From Aalborgiella sp963841045 (GTDB taxonomy: Bacteria; Pseudomonadota; Gammaproteobacteria; Burkholderiales; Burkholderiaceae_C), in the NCBI GenBank assembly GCA_963841045.1, contig CAWJBD010000004.1, positions 62,001 to 126,000 of the forward strand: 64,000 bases of DNA, written 5' to 3'. Below the pieces are notes generated by a model. It did not search any database, had not been told where the DNA came from, and worked only from the letters and a program-made list of their open reading frames with translations. A program made the translations under genes and the position numbers. Shown one piece after another: positions 17,213 to 24,797 of this stretch (the stretch's first letter is position 1; every line of letters begins with the position of its first letter).

Positions 17213-17238
17213 GGTTGACGTTAACGTAAACGTCAACC
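17213..17238 (+). promoter_or_regulatory. Operator-like palindrome upstream of the etf/acyl-CoA dehydrogenase operon
   Basis: GGTTGACGTT and AACGTCAACC form a perfect 10-bp inverted repeat around AACGTA, 64-89 bp upstream of etfB. Sites of the form TTGACGTTNACGTNAACG are known for MerR-family regulators (LiuR type) of branched-chain and fatty acid breakdown in proteobacteria. The match to that group is from memory. Confidence 0.6.
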
Positions 17239-17301
17239 TCGTTTATTCTGAGAGTATGTCAAATTGCAGTCGGTATCATTTCAAAACAGGAGTCACTTCA
17301 A

Positions 17302-18051
17302 ATGAAGATTTTGGTCGCAGTTAAACGCGTTGTCGATTACAACGTCAAGGTCCGTGTTAAATCAGACAATACCGGCGTCGATATCGCCAACGTGAAAATG
17401 AGCATGAACCCATTTGACGAAATCGCGATTGAAGAAGCGGTACGTCTCAAAGAAAAAGGCGTTGCTACAGAAGTCATCGCTGTTTCATGTGGCGTTACCC
17501 AATGCACAGAGACGCTTAGAACCGCCATGGCCATTGGTGCGGACCGCGCCATCTTGGTTGAAACAGCTGAAGAATTGCAACCTCTCGCAGTTGCCAAAAT
17601 TCTCAAAGCTTTGGTAGACAAAGAACAAGCAGGACTGGTTATTCTTGGCAAGCAAGCCATTGACGATGACTGCAACCAAACAGGTCAAATGCTAGCTGCC
17701 TTGGCTGACATGCCGCAAGCTACGTTTGCATCTAAAGTAGAAATAGCAGATGGCAAAGCCACTGTGGCACGCGAAGTTGATGGTGGTATGGAAACTTTGA
17801 CCATGAGCTTGCCAGCCGTTATCACCACCGATTTGCGCTTGAACGAGCCGCGTTATGTCACCTTGCCCAACATCATGAAGGCCAAGAAAAAGCAGCTCGA
17901 CACCTTCAAGCCTGAAGACTTGGGTGTGGACATTGCACCGCGCATCAAAACCCTCAAAGTCAGTGAGCCTGCCAAACGTGGCGCAGGCATCAAAGTGCCT
18001 GATGTGGCCACACTGGTTGCTAAGTTAAAGACCGAAGCCAAGGTTATTTAA
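17302..18051 (+). CDS. etfB: Electron transfer flavoprotein beta subunit
   Basis: A 249-residue EtfB starting MKILVAVKRVVDYNVKVRV, with the family signature near LNEPRYVTLPNIMKAKKK. With EtfA it takes electrons from acyl-CoA dehydrogenases and passes them to ETF-quinone oxidoreductase. It has an AGGAG-type ribosome binding site and heads a run etfB-etfA-acd-nitronate monooxygenase-NTF2-like protein on the plus strand, with an operator-like palindrome upstream. Confidence 0.95.
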   Translation: MKILVAVKRVVDYNVKVRVKSDNTGVDIANVKMSMNPFDEIAIEEAVRLKEKGVATEVIAVSCGVTQCTETLRTAMAIGADRAILVETAEELQPLAVAKILKALVDKEQAGLVILGKQAIDDDCNQTGQMLAALADMPQATFASKVEIADGKATVAREVDGGMETLTMSLPAVITTDLRLNEPRYVTLPNIMKAKKKQLDTFKPEDLGVDIAPRIKTLKVSEPAKRGAGIKVPDVATLVAKLKTEAKVI

Positions 18052-18055
18052 TTTA

Positions 18056-18102
18056 ACAAAGAATTTCACAAAGAACTTCAAAACGAACTTCACAACGAAT
18101 AC
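18056..18102 (+). repeat. Four degenerate 12-bp tandem repeats between etfB and etfA
   Basis: Units ACAAAGAATTTC, ACAAAGAACTTC, AAAACGAACTTC and ACAACGAATACA follow one another just before the etfA ribosome binding site. They fill nearly the whole gap. Confidence 0.6.
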
Positions 18103-18120
18103 ACATAGAGGAATACCAAC

Positions 18121-19053
18121 ATGTCCATATTAGTCATTGCCGAACACGACAACGCCAGCGTCAAAGGCGCTACCTTGAACACCGTCACAGCAGCCGCACA
18201 ATGCGGTGGTGATGTGCATGTTCTGATTGCAGGCTCCAATGCCGGTGCAGCCGCCGCGCAAGCCGCACAAATTGCAGGTGTGAGCAAAGTAATACACACT
18301 GAAGACGCATCATTGGCACATGGCGTGGCAGAGAGCGTGGCTTCAGCCGTATTAGTCGTTGCCAAAAACTACAGCCATATTTTGTTTCCAGCCACTGCCA
18401 GCGGCAAAAATGCAGCACCTCGTGTGGCGGCCAAATTGGATGTCGCGCAAATTTCAGACATCACCAAAGTGGTGAGCGCCGATACGTTTGAGCGCCCGAT
18501 TTACGCTGGCAATGCCATTGCCACCGTACAAAGCAGCGACGCCATCAAGGTCATCACTGTTCGTACCACTGGTTTTGACCCTGCTGGCACAAATGCTGCC
18601 GCAGTTGCTATTGAAACCGTAGCATTCAGCCCTGTTGCAAATACCGCAACATTCGTCAGCAGCGAAATTGCCAAGAACGACAGACCTGAACTCACCGCAG
18701 CCAAAATCATTGTCAGTGGTGGCCGTGCTTTGGGCAGTGCTGAAAAATTCAATGAAGTGATGACACCATTGGCTGACAAACTCGGTGCGGCTTTGGGCGC
18801 ATCACGTGCTGCTGTCGATGCGGGTTACGCCCCCAACGATTGGCAAGTCGGTCAAACCGGCAAAATTGTGGCACCACAGTTGTACATTGCAGCGGGTATC
18901 AGCGGTGCAATTCAGCACTTGGCAGGTATGAAAGACAGCAAAGTCATCGTTGCCATCAACAAAGACCCTGAAGCACCTATTTTCAGCGTGGCTGATTACG
19001 GTTTAGAGGCTGATTTGTTCACGGCAGTGCCTGAATTGGTTGCTGCTCTGTAA
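18121..19053 (+). CDS. etfA: Electron transfer flavoprotein alpha subunit
   Basis: A 310-residue EtfA with the C-terminal FAD-binding part: IIVSGGRALGSAEKF, LGASRAAVDAGYAPNDWQVG and GISGAIQHLAGMKDS. It is the partner of EtfB and lies 69 bp downstream of it. Ribosome binding site GAGGAA lies 6 bases upstream. Confidence 0.95.
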   Translation: MSILVIAEHDNASVKGATLNTVTAAAQCGGDVHVLIAGSNAGAAAAQAAQIAGVSKVIHTEDASLAHGVAESVASAVLVVAKNYSHILFPATASGKNAAPRVAAKLDVAQISDITKVVSADTFERPIYAGNAIATVQSSDAIKVITVRTTGFDPAGTNAAAVAIETVAFSPVANTATFVSSEIAKNDRPELTAAKIIVSGGRALGSAEKFNEVMTPLADKLGAALGASRAAVDAGYAPNDWQVGQTGKIVAPQLYIAAGISGAIQHLAGMKDSKVIVAINKDPEAPIFSVADYGLEADLFTAVPELVAAL

Positions 19054-19126
19054 TTTCTCACCTTAGACACACCCTCGTTATTTTTCTAAATCCGCTTCCA
19101 TAGTTTATTAGTTCAAGGACTCCATC

Positions 19127-20935
19127 ATGACCTACCGCGCCCCCGTCAAAGACATGTTGTTTGACATGCAATATCTGGCCAATATCGACCAAGTTGCCAA
19201 GCTGCCAGGTTTTGAAGATGCGGGACTGGACACGGCGCAAGCGGTGCTGGAAGAATGCGCCAAATTCAATGAAGGCGTGATGGCACCTTTGAACCGCGTG
19301 GGTGATTTGAACCACCCCAAGTTCAAAGACGGCCACGTCAGCAGTTCGCCTGGCTTCAAAGAAGCATTTGCGCAGTTCGCTGCAGGTGGTTGGCAAGGTC
19401 TGCAACACCCTGTGGATGTAGGCGGTCAAGGTTTGCCCAAAACGATTGGCACTGCTTGTACAGAAATGCTGCACAGCGCCAACATGAGTTTTGCGCTGTG
19501 CCCGATGTTGACCGACGGTGTGATTGAAGCGTTGATCATTGCAGGTTCGCCTGAAATGAAAGACATCTATTTGGAAAAATTGGTTAACGGCACTTGGACC
19601 GGCACCATGAATTTGACCGAGCCGCAAGCCGGCTCTGATTTGGCTTTGGTGCGCAGCCGTGCTGAACCGCAAGCCGACGGCACTTACAAAGTGTTTGGCA
19701 CCAAAATCTTCATCACCTGGGGTGAGCATGACATGGTGGACAACATCATCCACTTGGTGCTGGCGCGTGTACCAGGCGCACCTGAAGGCGTGAAAGGCAT
19801 CAGCTTGTTTGTGGTGCCTAAATTCTTGGTGAACAAAGATGGTTCTCTGGGTGCGCGCAACGATGTATACAGCGTCAGCATTGAACACAAGCTAGGAATT
19901 TCAGCCAGCCCAACTTCCGTCTTGCAGTACGGTGACCATGGCGGTGCTGTGGGCTACTTGGTAGGTGAAGAAAACCGTGGCTTGGAATACATGTTCATCA
20001 TGATGAACGCTGCCCGTTTTGGCGTGGGCGTACAGGGTATTTCGATTGCCGAACGCGCCTACCAAAAAGCGGTGCAGTTTGCCAAAGACCGCGTGCAAAG
20101 CCGCCCAGTCGATGGATCGATTGCCGGAAGCGCCCCCATCATTCACCACCCCGATATCAAACGCATGTTGATGACCATGCGTGCCAGCACCGAAGGCTGC
20201 CGCGCCTTGGCCCTTACTTCAGCCGCAGCATACGATGCCGCGCATCATCACCCTGATGTTGAATCTCGCAAACAAAATGCGGCGTATTACGATTTCATGG
20301 TGCCGCTGGTCAAAGGCTACAGCACTGAGCAGAGTTTAGAAATCACCAGCCTTGGCGTGCAAATTCATGGCGGTATGGGCTTCATTGAAGAAACTGGCGC
20401 AGCGCAGTACTACCGTGATGCACGTATTTTGACCATTTACGAAGGCACCACAGCCATTCAAGCCAACGATTTGGTCGGTCGCAAAACCGCACGCGATGGT
20501 GGCCAAACAGCCAAAGCCATTGCCGCAGAGATTGCCAAAACAGAAGCCGAATTGACTCAAAGCGGAAGTGCAGCAGCCTTGGCAGTTGTAAAGCATTTGT
20601 CTGCAGGCCGTGCAGCATTCTTAAACGTGGTGGACTTTGTGGTCGCCAACATCAAAAGCAAACCCAATGACGTGTTTGCAGGCAGTGTGCCCTATGTCAT
20701 GCTGGCAGGCAATTTGATTGCAGGTTGGCAATTGGCACGCAGTTTGTTGGTGGCAGAGGCGCAATTGAAAGCCGGCAAAAAAGATACCGATTTATTTGAT
20801 GCCGAATTCATGCAAGCCAAAATCATCACTGCACAGTTTTATGCTGAACACATTTTGAGCAAAGCGCCTAACATTGGTCAAAGCATTGTTGCTGGCGGAG
20901 CTTCTGTGACAGCATTGCCTTTGTCTTCTTTTTAA
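19127..20935 (+). CDS. Acyl-CoA dehydrogenase, long form with C-terminal extension
   Basis: A 602-residue acyl-CoA dehydrogenase. Family blocks visible are GTWTGTMNLTEPQAGSDLAL (about 160-180), IHGGMGFIEETGAAQYYRDAR and IYEGTTAIQANDLVGRK (about 420-450), with the catalytic glutamate in YEGTT. The last 130 residues match the extra C-terminal domain of the long, FadE5-like type found next to etf genes. Chain-length preference cannot be told. It belongs to the etf operon and is followed at once by an intergenic repeat. Confidence 0.92.
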   Translation: MTYRAPVKDMLFDMQYLANIDQVAKLPGFEDAGLDTAQAVLEECAKFNEGVMAPLNRVGDLNHPKFKDGHVSSSPGFKEAFAQFAAGGWQGLQHPVDVGGQGLPKTIGTACTEMLHSANMSFALCPMLTDGVIEALIIAGSPEMKDIYLEKLVNGTWTGTMNLTEPQAGSDLALVRSRAEPQADGTYKVFGTKIFITWGEHDMVDNIIHLVLARVPGAPEGVKGISLFVVPKFLVNKDGSLGARNDVYSVSIEHKLGISASPTSVLQYGDHGGAVGYLVGEENRGLEYMFIMMNAARFGVGVQGISIAERAYQKAVQFAKDRVQSRPVDGSIAGSAPIIHHPDIKRMLMTMRASTEGCRALALTSAAAYDAAHHHPDVESRKQNAAYYDFMVPLVKGYSTEQSLEITSLGVQIHGGMGFIEETGAAQYYRDARILTIYEGTTAIQANDLVGRKTARDGGQTAKAIAAEIAKTEAELTQSGSAAALAVVKHLSAGRAAFLNVVDFVVANIKSKPNDVFAGSVPYVMLAGNLIAGWQLARSLLVAEAQLKAGKKDTDLFDAEFMQAKIITAQFYAEHILSKAPNIGQSIVAGGASVTALPLSSF

Positions 20936-20937
20936 TT

Positions 20938-21000
20938 GCTATTAAATATATAGCACACTAGGCAATAAATACGCCGGATACAGCTCGTTTTTATACATAG
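20938..21000 (+). repeat. Dispersed intergenic repeat, copy 2
   Basis: GCTATTAAATATATAGC, then TAGGCAATAAATACGCCGG and ATACAGCTCG with a T-rich tail. It starts 2 bases after the acyl-CoA dehydrogenase stop and ends just before the next ribosome binding site. Confidence 0.85.
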
Positions 21001-21008
21001 GAGAAGTC

Positions 21009-21977
21009 ATGTCAGCATCAAAGTCACACTTGCCAGGCGCTTTAGCCCATTTGCCTTTGCCCATCATTGGCTCTCCGCTGTTCATCATCAGCAACCCCAA
21101 ACTGGTCATCGCGCAATGTATCGCCGGCGTGGTGGGTTCTATGCCTGCATTGAATGCGCGTCCTGCGGAACAACTGGAAGAGTGGTTGAAAGAAATCACC
21201 GAAACCTTAGCTGCATACAACGCCGCTAATCCCGACAAACCAGCTGCCCCCTTTGCCATCAACCAAATTGTGCACAAGTCCAACGACCGTTTGCAGCACG
21301 ACATGGCAATGTGCGTCAAATACAAAGTGCCAATCATCATCACAAGCCTAGGCGCTGTGGAAGAAATCAACATGGCAGCGCACAGCTACGGTGGCGTGGT
21401 GCTGCACGACATCATCAACAACAAACACGCGCACAAGGCGATAGAGAAGGGCGCAGACGGCCTGATCGCCGTGGCAGCCGGTGCTGGCGGTCATGCAGGC
21501 GTGAAAAGCCCATTTGCCTTGATTCAAGAAATTCGCCAATGGTTCAAAGGCCCGCTGGCATTGAGCGGCTCTATCGCCACCGGTGGTGCGGTATTGGCCG
21601 CGCAAGCCATGGGCGCAGACTTTGCCTACATCGGCTCTGCCTTCATCGCCACCGAAGAAGCACGCGCCGCAGACGCGTACAAACAAGCCATTGTGGACTG
21701 CAACTCAGACGACATCGTTTACAGCAACCTGTTCACCGGCGTGCATGGCAACTACTTGGCGCCCAGTATCCGCAACGCTGGCATGGACCCTGCCAACTTG
21801 CCCGTCAGCGACCCAAGTGCCATGAACTTTGGCGGCGACAAATCCAAAGCCTGGAAAGACATTTGGGGTTGCGGCCAAGGCATTGGCGCCATCGACAAAG
21901 TGCAAAGCACGGCCGACTTTGTGGCGCAGCTCAAGCGCGAATATTTGGAAGCCAAAACCAAACTTTGCGCGAATTAA
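21009..21977 (+). CDS. Nitronate monooxygenase family protein
   Basis: A 322-residue flavin-dependent TIM-barrel protein. Visible blocks are GSPLFIISNPKLVIAQCIAG at the start, GAGGHAGVKSPFALIQEI in the middle, and SGSIATGGAVLAAQAMGADF followed by YIGSAFIATEEA at the FMN phosphate site. The family oxidises nitroalkanes or acts in fatty acid metabolism (FabK relatives). Its place after the acyl-CoA dehydrogenase suggests a role in that pathway, but the substrate is unknown. Confidence 0.88.
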   Translation: MSASKSHLPGALAHLPLPIIGSPLFIISNPKLVIAQCIAGVVGSMPALNARPAEQLEEWLKEITETLAAYNAANPDKPAAPFAINQIVHKSNDRLQHDMAMCVKYKVPIIITSLGAVEEINMAAHSYGGVVLHDIINNKHAHKAIEKGADGLIAVAAGAGGHAGVKSPFALIQEIRQWFKGPLALSGSIATGGAVLAAQAMGADFAYIGSAFIATEEARAADAYKQAIVDCNSDDIVYSNLFTGVHGNYLAPSIRNAGMDPANLPVSDPSAMNFGGDKSKAWKDIWGCGQGIGAIDKVQSTADFVAQLKREYLEAKTKLCAN

Positions 21978-21979
21978 AC

Positions 21980-22369
21980 ATGATGGCTGACCCAATCGCC
22001 ACGTGGCACAAATTGATGCAAGCACGCGATGTCAAGGGACTTGACGCGTGGCTGGGAGACGATGTCGTCTTCCATTCACCCGTGGTACACACACCGCAAG
22101 TCGGCAAAGCCATCACCCAAAAATACTTGGCAGCCGCCATGCACGTATTTGGCAACGACAGCTTCCGCTACGTGCGCGAAGTCAAAGGCGCACAAGATGC
22201 CGTCTTGGAATTTGAACTCGAGCTCGACGGCATCCGCATCAACGGCGTGGACATGATCAAATGGAACGAAGCGGGCCAAGTAACAGAATTTAAAGTCATG
22301 CTCCGCCCCCTCAAAGCCGTCAACCTCATCCACGAAAAGATGGCAGCCATGCTGCAAGCAGGGCGCTAA
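21980..22369 (+). CDS. NTF2/SnoaL-like protein
   Basis: The real gene starts at ATG 21980, two bases after the previous stop, and encodes 129 residues (MMADPIATWHKLMQARDV). The pattern WLGDDVVFHSPVVHTPQVGK and the ending FKVMLRPLKAVNLIHEKM fit a SnoaL/NTF2-like fold. The long open frame upstream of 21980 in the same frame is a shadow of the preceding gene. It is the last gene of the etf operon; its function is unknown. Confidence 0.82.
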   Translation: MMADPIATWHKLMQARDVKGLDAWLGDDVVFHSPVVHTPQVGKAITQKYLAAAMHVFGNDSFRYVREVKGAQDAVLEFELELDGIRINGVDMIKWNEAGQVTEFKVMLRPLKAVNLIHEKMAAMLQAGR

Positions 22370-22387
22370 AGTAGCGCCGATTCATCC

Positions 22388-22412
22388 GTTCGCCCTGAGC
22401 CTGTCAAAGTGC
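22388..22412 (+). repeat. Remnant of a second repeat type (TTCGCCCTGAGCCTGTC)
   Basis: TTCGCCCTGAGCCTGTCAAAG resembles a short repeat, usually TTCGCCCTGAGC-TGTCGAAG, that is spread through many proteobacterial genomes. Only one degenerate copy is seen here, in the convergent gap 22370-22439. Confidence 0.45.
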
Positions 22413-22439
22413 AATGCATAACAGACTTTGAATGCTTCT

Positions 22440-22910
22440 CTAGTCAAAGTACCACTCCCATTGGATGCCTATAACGCGTGTGCCGTCGTGGAGGAAGGTA
22501 AACTGATCTACTTGCGTTTCAATGGGGTACAAGTAACTTATGGCGTTGGTTTTTTCGATTTCGGGTTTTCCTAGTCTGCTTTTGATATCTGAGACAAGTA
22601 CACCGATTTGGAAGGCGGGTGGCACACGTGAGTCGTGCTTTGAGACACTGGCAAAGGTCGGAACGGCGTGTTTGTATTGAGACAAGCTTGATCGAACAAC
22701 CTTGCTTTCTGCGCCTGGACACTTTTGCGTGATGTTCCTGTCTGTTACCGATTCATCATGGAGATTCTTCTCGTCTTTGGTGCTGACCTTGGGTGCAGGG
22801 CAGGGCTTCACAGCAATTTTGCGACCAGCTTGGTCCAAGGCATCGAGCTGGTTTGCGAATGCAGGCTGCAGCGTTAGCGCCAGCATTGCGATGACTAAGT
22901 GTGTGAACAT
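22440..22910 (-). CDS. Hypothetical exported protein
   Basis: The frame is open from 22991, but I place the start at ATG 22910 because MFTHLVIAMLALTLQPAFA then forms a clean signal peptide ending before NQLD. The mature protein has about 136 residues with a pair of cysteines and a C-terminal part GVLVSDIKSRLGKPE that resembles the start of an SmpA/BamE-like helix-turn motif (LGKP). No firm family. It lies alone between repeats. Confidence 0.55.
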   Translation of the reverse strand: MFTHLVIAMLALTLQPAFANQLDALDQAGRKIAVKPCPAPKVSTKDEKNLHDESVTDRNITQKCPGAESKVVRSSLSQYKHAVPTFASVSKHDSRVPPAFQIGVLVSDIKSRLGKPEIEKTNAISYLYPIETQVDQFTFLHDGTRVIGIQWEWYFD

Positions 22911-23020
22911 TCTTTGCGTTGTTCGGACAAACGCATATGCCACTCGCGAAACTTGCCAGATATTCTGGTGACTGAATGATAAACGGGTCATGAAAACCTC
23001 AAGATAATGGGGTTAATAAT

Positions 23021-23088
23021 GCTACAAATAAAAGAGCACCTTAGGCAATGAATACGCTGGCTAGAGACCAATTTTTCATATATTTTGA
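23021..23088 (+). repeat. Dispersed intergenic repeat, copy 3
   Basis: GCTACAAATAAAAGAGC, then TTAGGCAATGAATACGCTGG and CTAGAGACCAATTTTTC with a TATATTTT tail. More diverged in the left stem than copies 4 and 5. Confidence 0.8.
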
Positions 23089-23120
23089 CAAATCAGTAGC
23101 GTATCAGTAAGTTTACTAAC

Positions 23121-23651
23121 TTAACACCCGTTTTTGCTGTAACTTTTGCGCAAAACAAAAAGATTGTTTTTGGCAATGGCCAATTCTTCAGGGCTTGCAT
23201 GTTTCTCTGCAAATTCTGCTTGTGGAATCAATTGGTCTAGCCGTTTGCAAGCTTGTTGAGATTCTGGGCTTAATTTGTAGCGGCGTTCGTGTACTTTGTA
23301 TTGCTCGGCAGTCAAGCCAGTTAACGGTTTGAAAGCATCCGCCATTATTTCTCTGTGCTGTTCACGTCGCACATCAGTGCCAATAATTTCTCTACCCGTA
23401 TCTTTGTTAAACCCACGGGTTGGTTCTACATCAACTTTGGTTGCGCCCAAGCATGGCGCGTCTGAGTAAACGGTTTTGCCTTTTTCGCTGCATTTGTAAA
23501 CGGTGCGTGATGTTGGCGGTAAAGTGGATTGTGCAAAAGCCATGTTCACCAGCGTTGAAATGAAAATTGCCACAAGCCAAGTGAAGTGTTGCATGCGTTT
23601 TATATTGTTGCAGTTGATTAACAGGAGTATCTTTAACAAATGATACTTCAT
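23121..23651 (-). CDS. Hypothetical exported DUF4124-like protein
   Basis: A 176-residue frame. An inner ATG at 23594 gives a clear signal peptide (MQHFTWLVAIFISTLVNMAFA), so that may be the true start; the outer ATG at 23651 has the better ribosome binding site. After it comes VYKCSEKGKTVYSDAPC, the DUF4124 pattern with two cysteines, then a helical charged region. DUF4124 proteins are periplasmic and of unknown role. It is flanked on both sides by repeat copies. Confidence 0.65.
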   Translation of the reverse strand: MKYHLLKILLLINCNNIKRMQHFTWLVAIFISTLVNMAFAQSTLPPTSRTVYKCSEKGKTVYSDAPCLGATKVDVEPTRGFNKDTGREIIGTDVRREQHREIMADAFKPLTGLTAEQYKVHERRYKLSPESQQACKRLDQLIPQAEFAEKHASPEELAIAKNNLFVLRKSYSKNGC

Positions 23652-23670
23652 ACTTGTATCATGCCTTTAG

Positions 23671-23749
23671 CTGTTACAAATACTATGAATTTAATAGCAC
23701 ACTAGGCAATAAATACGCCGGCTAGAGGCCGATTTTTCATATATTTTAC
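23671..23749 (+). repeat. Dispersed intergenic repeat, copy 4
   Basis: TACTATGAATTTAATAGC, then ACTAGGCAATAAATACGCCG and GCTAGAGGCCGATTTTTC with a TATATTTTA tail. It lies between the DUF4124-like gene and vapC. Confidence 0.85.
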
Positions 23750-23760
23750 TTGCACAAAGC

Positions 23761-24156
23761 TCAGTCATACCAATTTTCAACACGTAAACCAGGTACGCGC
23801 TCAAATTCGCGGGTGTTGCGGGTGACGAGGGTTAGGTTGTTGGCTTGGGCAATGCCTGCAATCAATAAGTCATAGTGGCCTATTGGGGTGCCTGCTACTT
23901 CCAAGTTGCGCTTAATCGCAGCAGCAGATTTCGCACTGGGGTAGTCTAATGGCGCTGTGCCGTATGCTTGCAGTGCAATATCAATGCTGATGCGCTGGTG
24001 TTCTGGTTTGGTAGATCGCAAAGTGCCGTGCTCCAGTTCAAACCAAGTGATAGCTGGAACGTGAATCAGATGCATGGGTGTGTTTCTGAGGCGCTGTTCT
24101 ACTTGACCTTCCCGTTTGAAGAAATAAATCAAGGTGTTGGTGTCGAGTAAATACAT
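23761..24156 (-). CDS. vapC: PIN-domain ribonuclease toxin of a type II toxin-antitoxin pair
   Basis: A 131-residue PIN domain. It begins MYLLDTNTLIYFFKR with the first catalytic aspartate in LDTN, has the conserved glutamate in WFELEHG and the second acidic group in GHYDLLIAGIA, and ends LVTRNTREFERVPGLRVENW (T-x-N motif). VapC toxins cleave RNA, often initiator tRNA. The antitoxin gene lies 52 bp upstream on the same strand. Confidence 0.9.
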   Translation of the reverse strand: MYLLDTNTLIYFFKREGQVEQRLRNTPMHLIHVPAITWFELEHGTLRSTKPEHQRISIDIALQAYGTAPLDYPSAKSAAAIKRNLEVAGTPIGHYDLLIAGIAQANNLTLVTRNTREFERVPGLRVENWYD

Positions 24157-24208
24157 GATCTTGTTTTGGCGAATGGATGGCGAATTGTTGGCGAATTCGA
24201 TTGGCTAT

Positions 24209-24463
24209 TTACCAGGTTTCTCTAGGCAAATCGGGCGCATCGTTTGCGCGCAGTTGTTCCGCTGTTGGAAAGTCCTGCCAATGTGGCGCTGCTTGCGCTA
24301 TCGTTTCAAAAAACCCCTTTGGATACCCATTGACATCAACTTCTGCGACTTGAGTCTTGACGAGTCTTGAAACCCAAGCACTCAACGACAATTGAGCCGC
24401 TTGTGAGGCTACTTTGGCGCGGTTGATGCAATCTTCATCCATGTAAATAGTGACTTGGCTCAT
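24209..24463 (-). CDS. vapB: VapB-like antitoxin, ribbon-helix-helix
   Basis: An 84-residue protein starting MSQVTIYMDEDCINRAKVAS, the first strand and helix of a ribbon-helix-helix DNA-binding fold. The C-terminal part with tryptophans and acidic residues would wrap the toxin. It precedes the PIN toxin gene on the same strand, as expected for an autoregulated pair. Confidence 0.8.
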   Translation of the reverse strand: MSQVTIYMDEDCINRAKVASQAAQLSLSAWVSRLVKTQVAEVDVNGYPKGFFETIAQAAPHWQDFPTAEQLRANDAPDLPRETW

Positions 24464-24605
24464 GCTAATCTCCTTAACTTATACATTAAATTATATTGAT
24501 AATTATACTTGTGGATATAATTATTGGCAAGTTGCAGCTATCTTTATGGCTGCCCATGCCCACTTTATGCATAAAAGCGAGATTTGGAGAACTTCAAATT
24601 AGTGA

Positions 24606-24628
24606 GGTGGTCGCATTTTGCGACCACC
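24606..24628. other. Perfect 10-bp hairpin in the vapB-cbbO gap
   Basis: GGTGGTCGCA and TGCGACCACC form a perfect stem with a TTT loop. On the plus strand a short run CTTTTT follows 5 bases later, but no plus-strand gene precedes it. The rest of the 334-bp gap 24464-24797 holds repeat copy 5 and nothing else I recognise. Confidence 0.55.
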
Positions 24629-24700
24629 ACTGCTTTTTCTGTGGTGTCAATCTGAATCAAGAAACTAGGTGAAATGCGTTTGTTATTGTGCATTGATGAT

Positions 24701-24766
24701 GCTATATATTTAATAGCACACTAGGCAATCAATACGCCGGCTAGAGGCCAATTTTTCATATAAAAC
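24701..24766 (+). repeat. Dispersed intergenic repeat, copy 5
   Basis: GCTATATATTTAATAGC, then ACTAGGCAATCAATACGCCGG and CTAGAGGCCAATTTTTC. It lies just downstream of cbbO. Confidence 0.85.
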
Positions 24767-24797
24767 TGGCTGAAGCAGTGTTTGAACGCGTATCTCC

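Noticed and set aside
19058..19888. 276-aa minus-strand frame opposite the acyl-CoA dehydrogenase gene
   Set aside because: Histidine- and arginine-rich translation without a family; it is antisense to a clear gene.
21311..21979. Long open frame running into the NTF2-like gene from upstream
   Set aside because: It lies out of frame over the nitronate monooxygenase gene; arginine-rich low-complexity translation marks it as a shadow. The gene starts at 21980.
24606..24628. Hairpin as terminator of cbbO or vapB
   Set aside because: No T-run follows on the minus strand, and no plus-strand gene precedes it.
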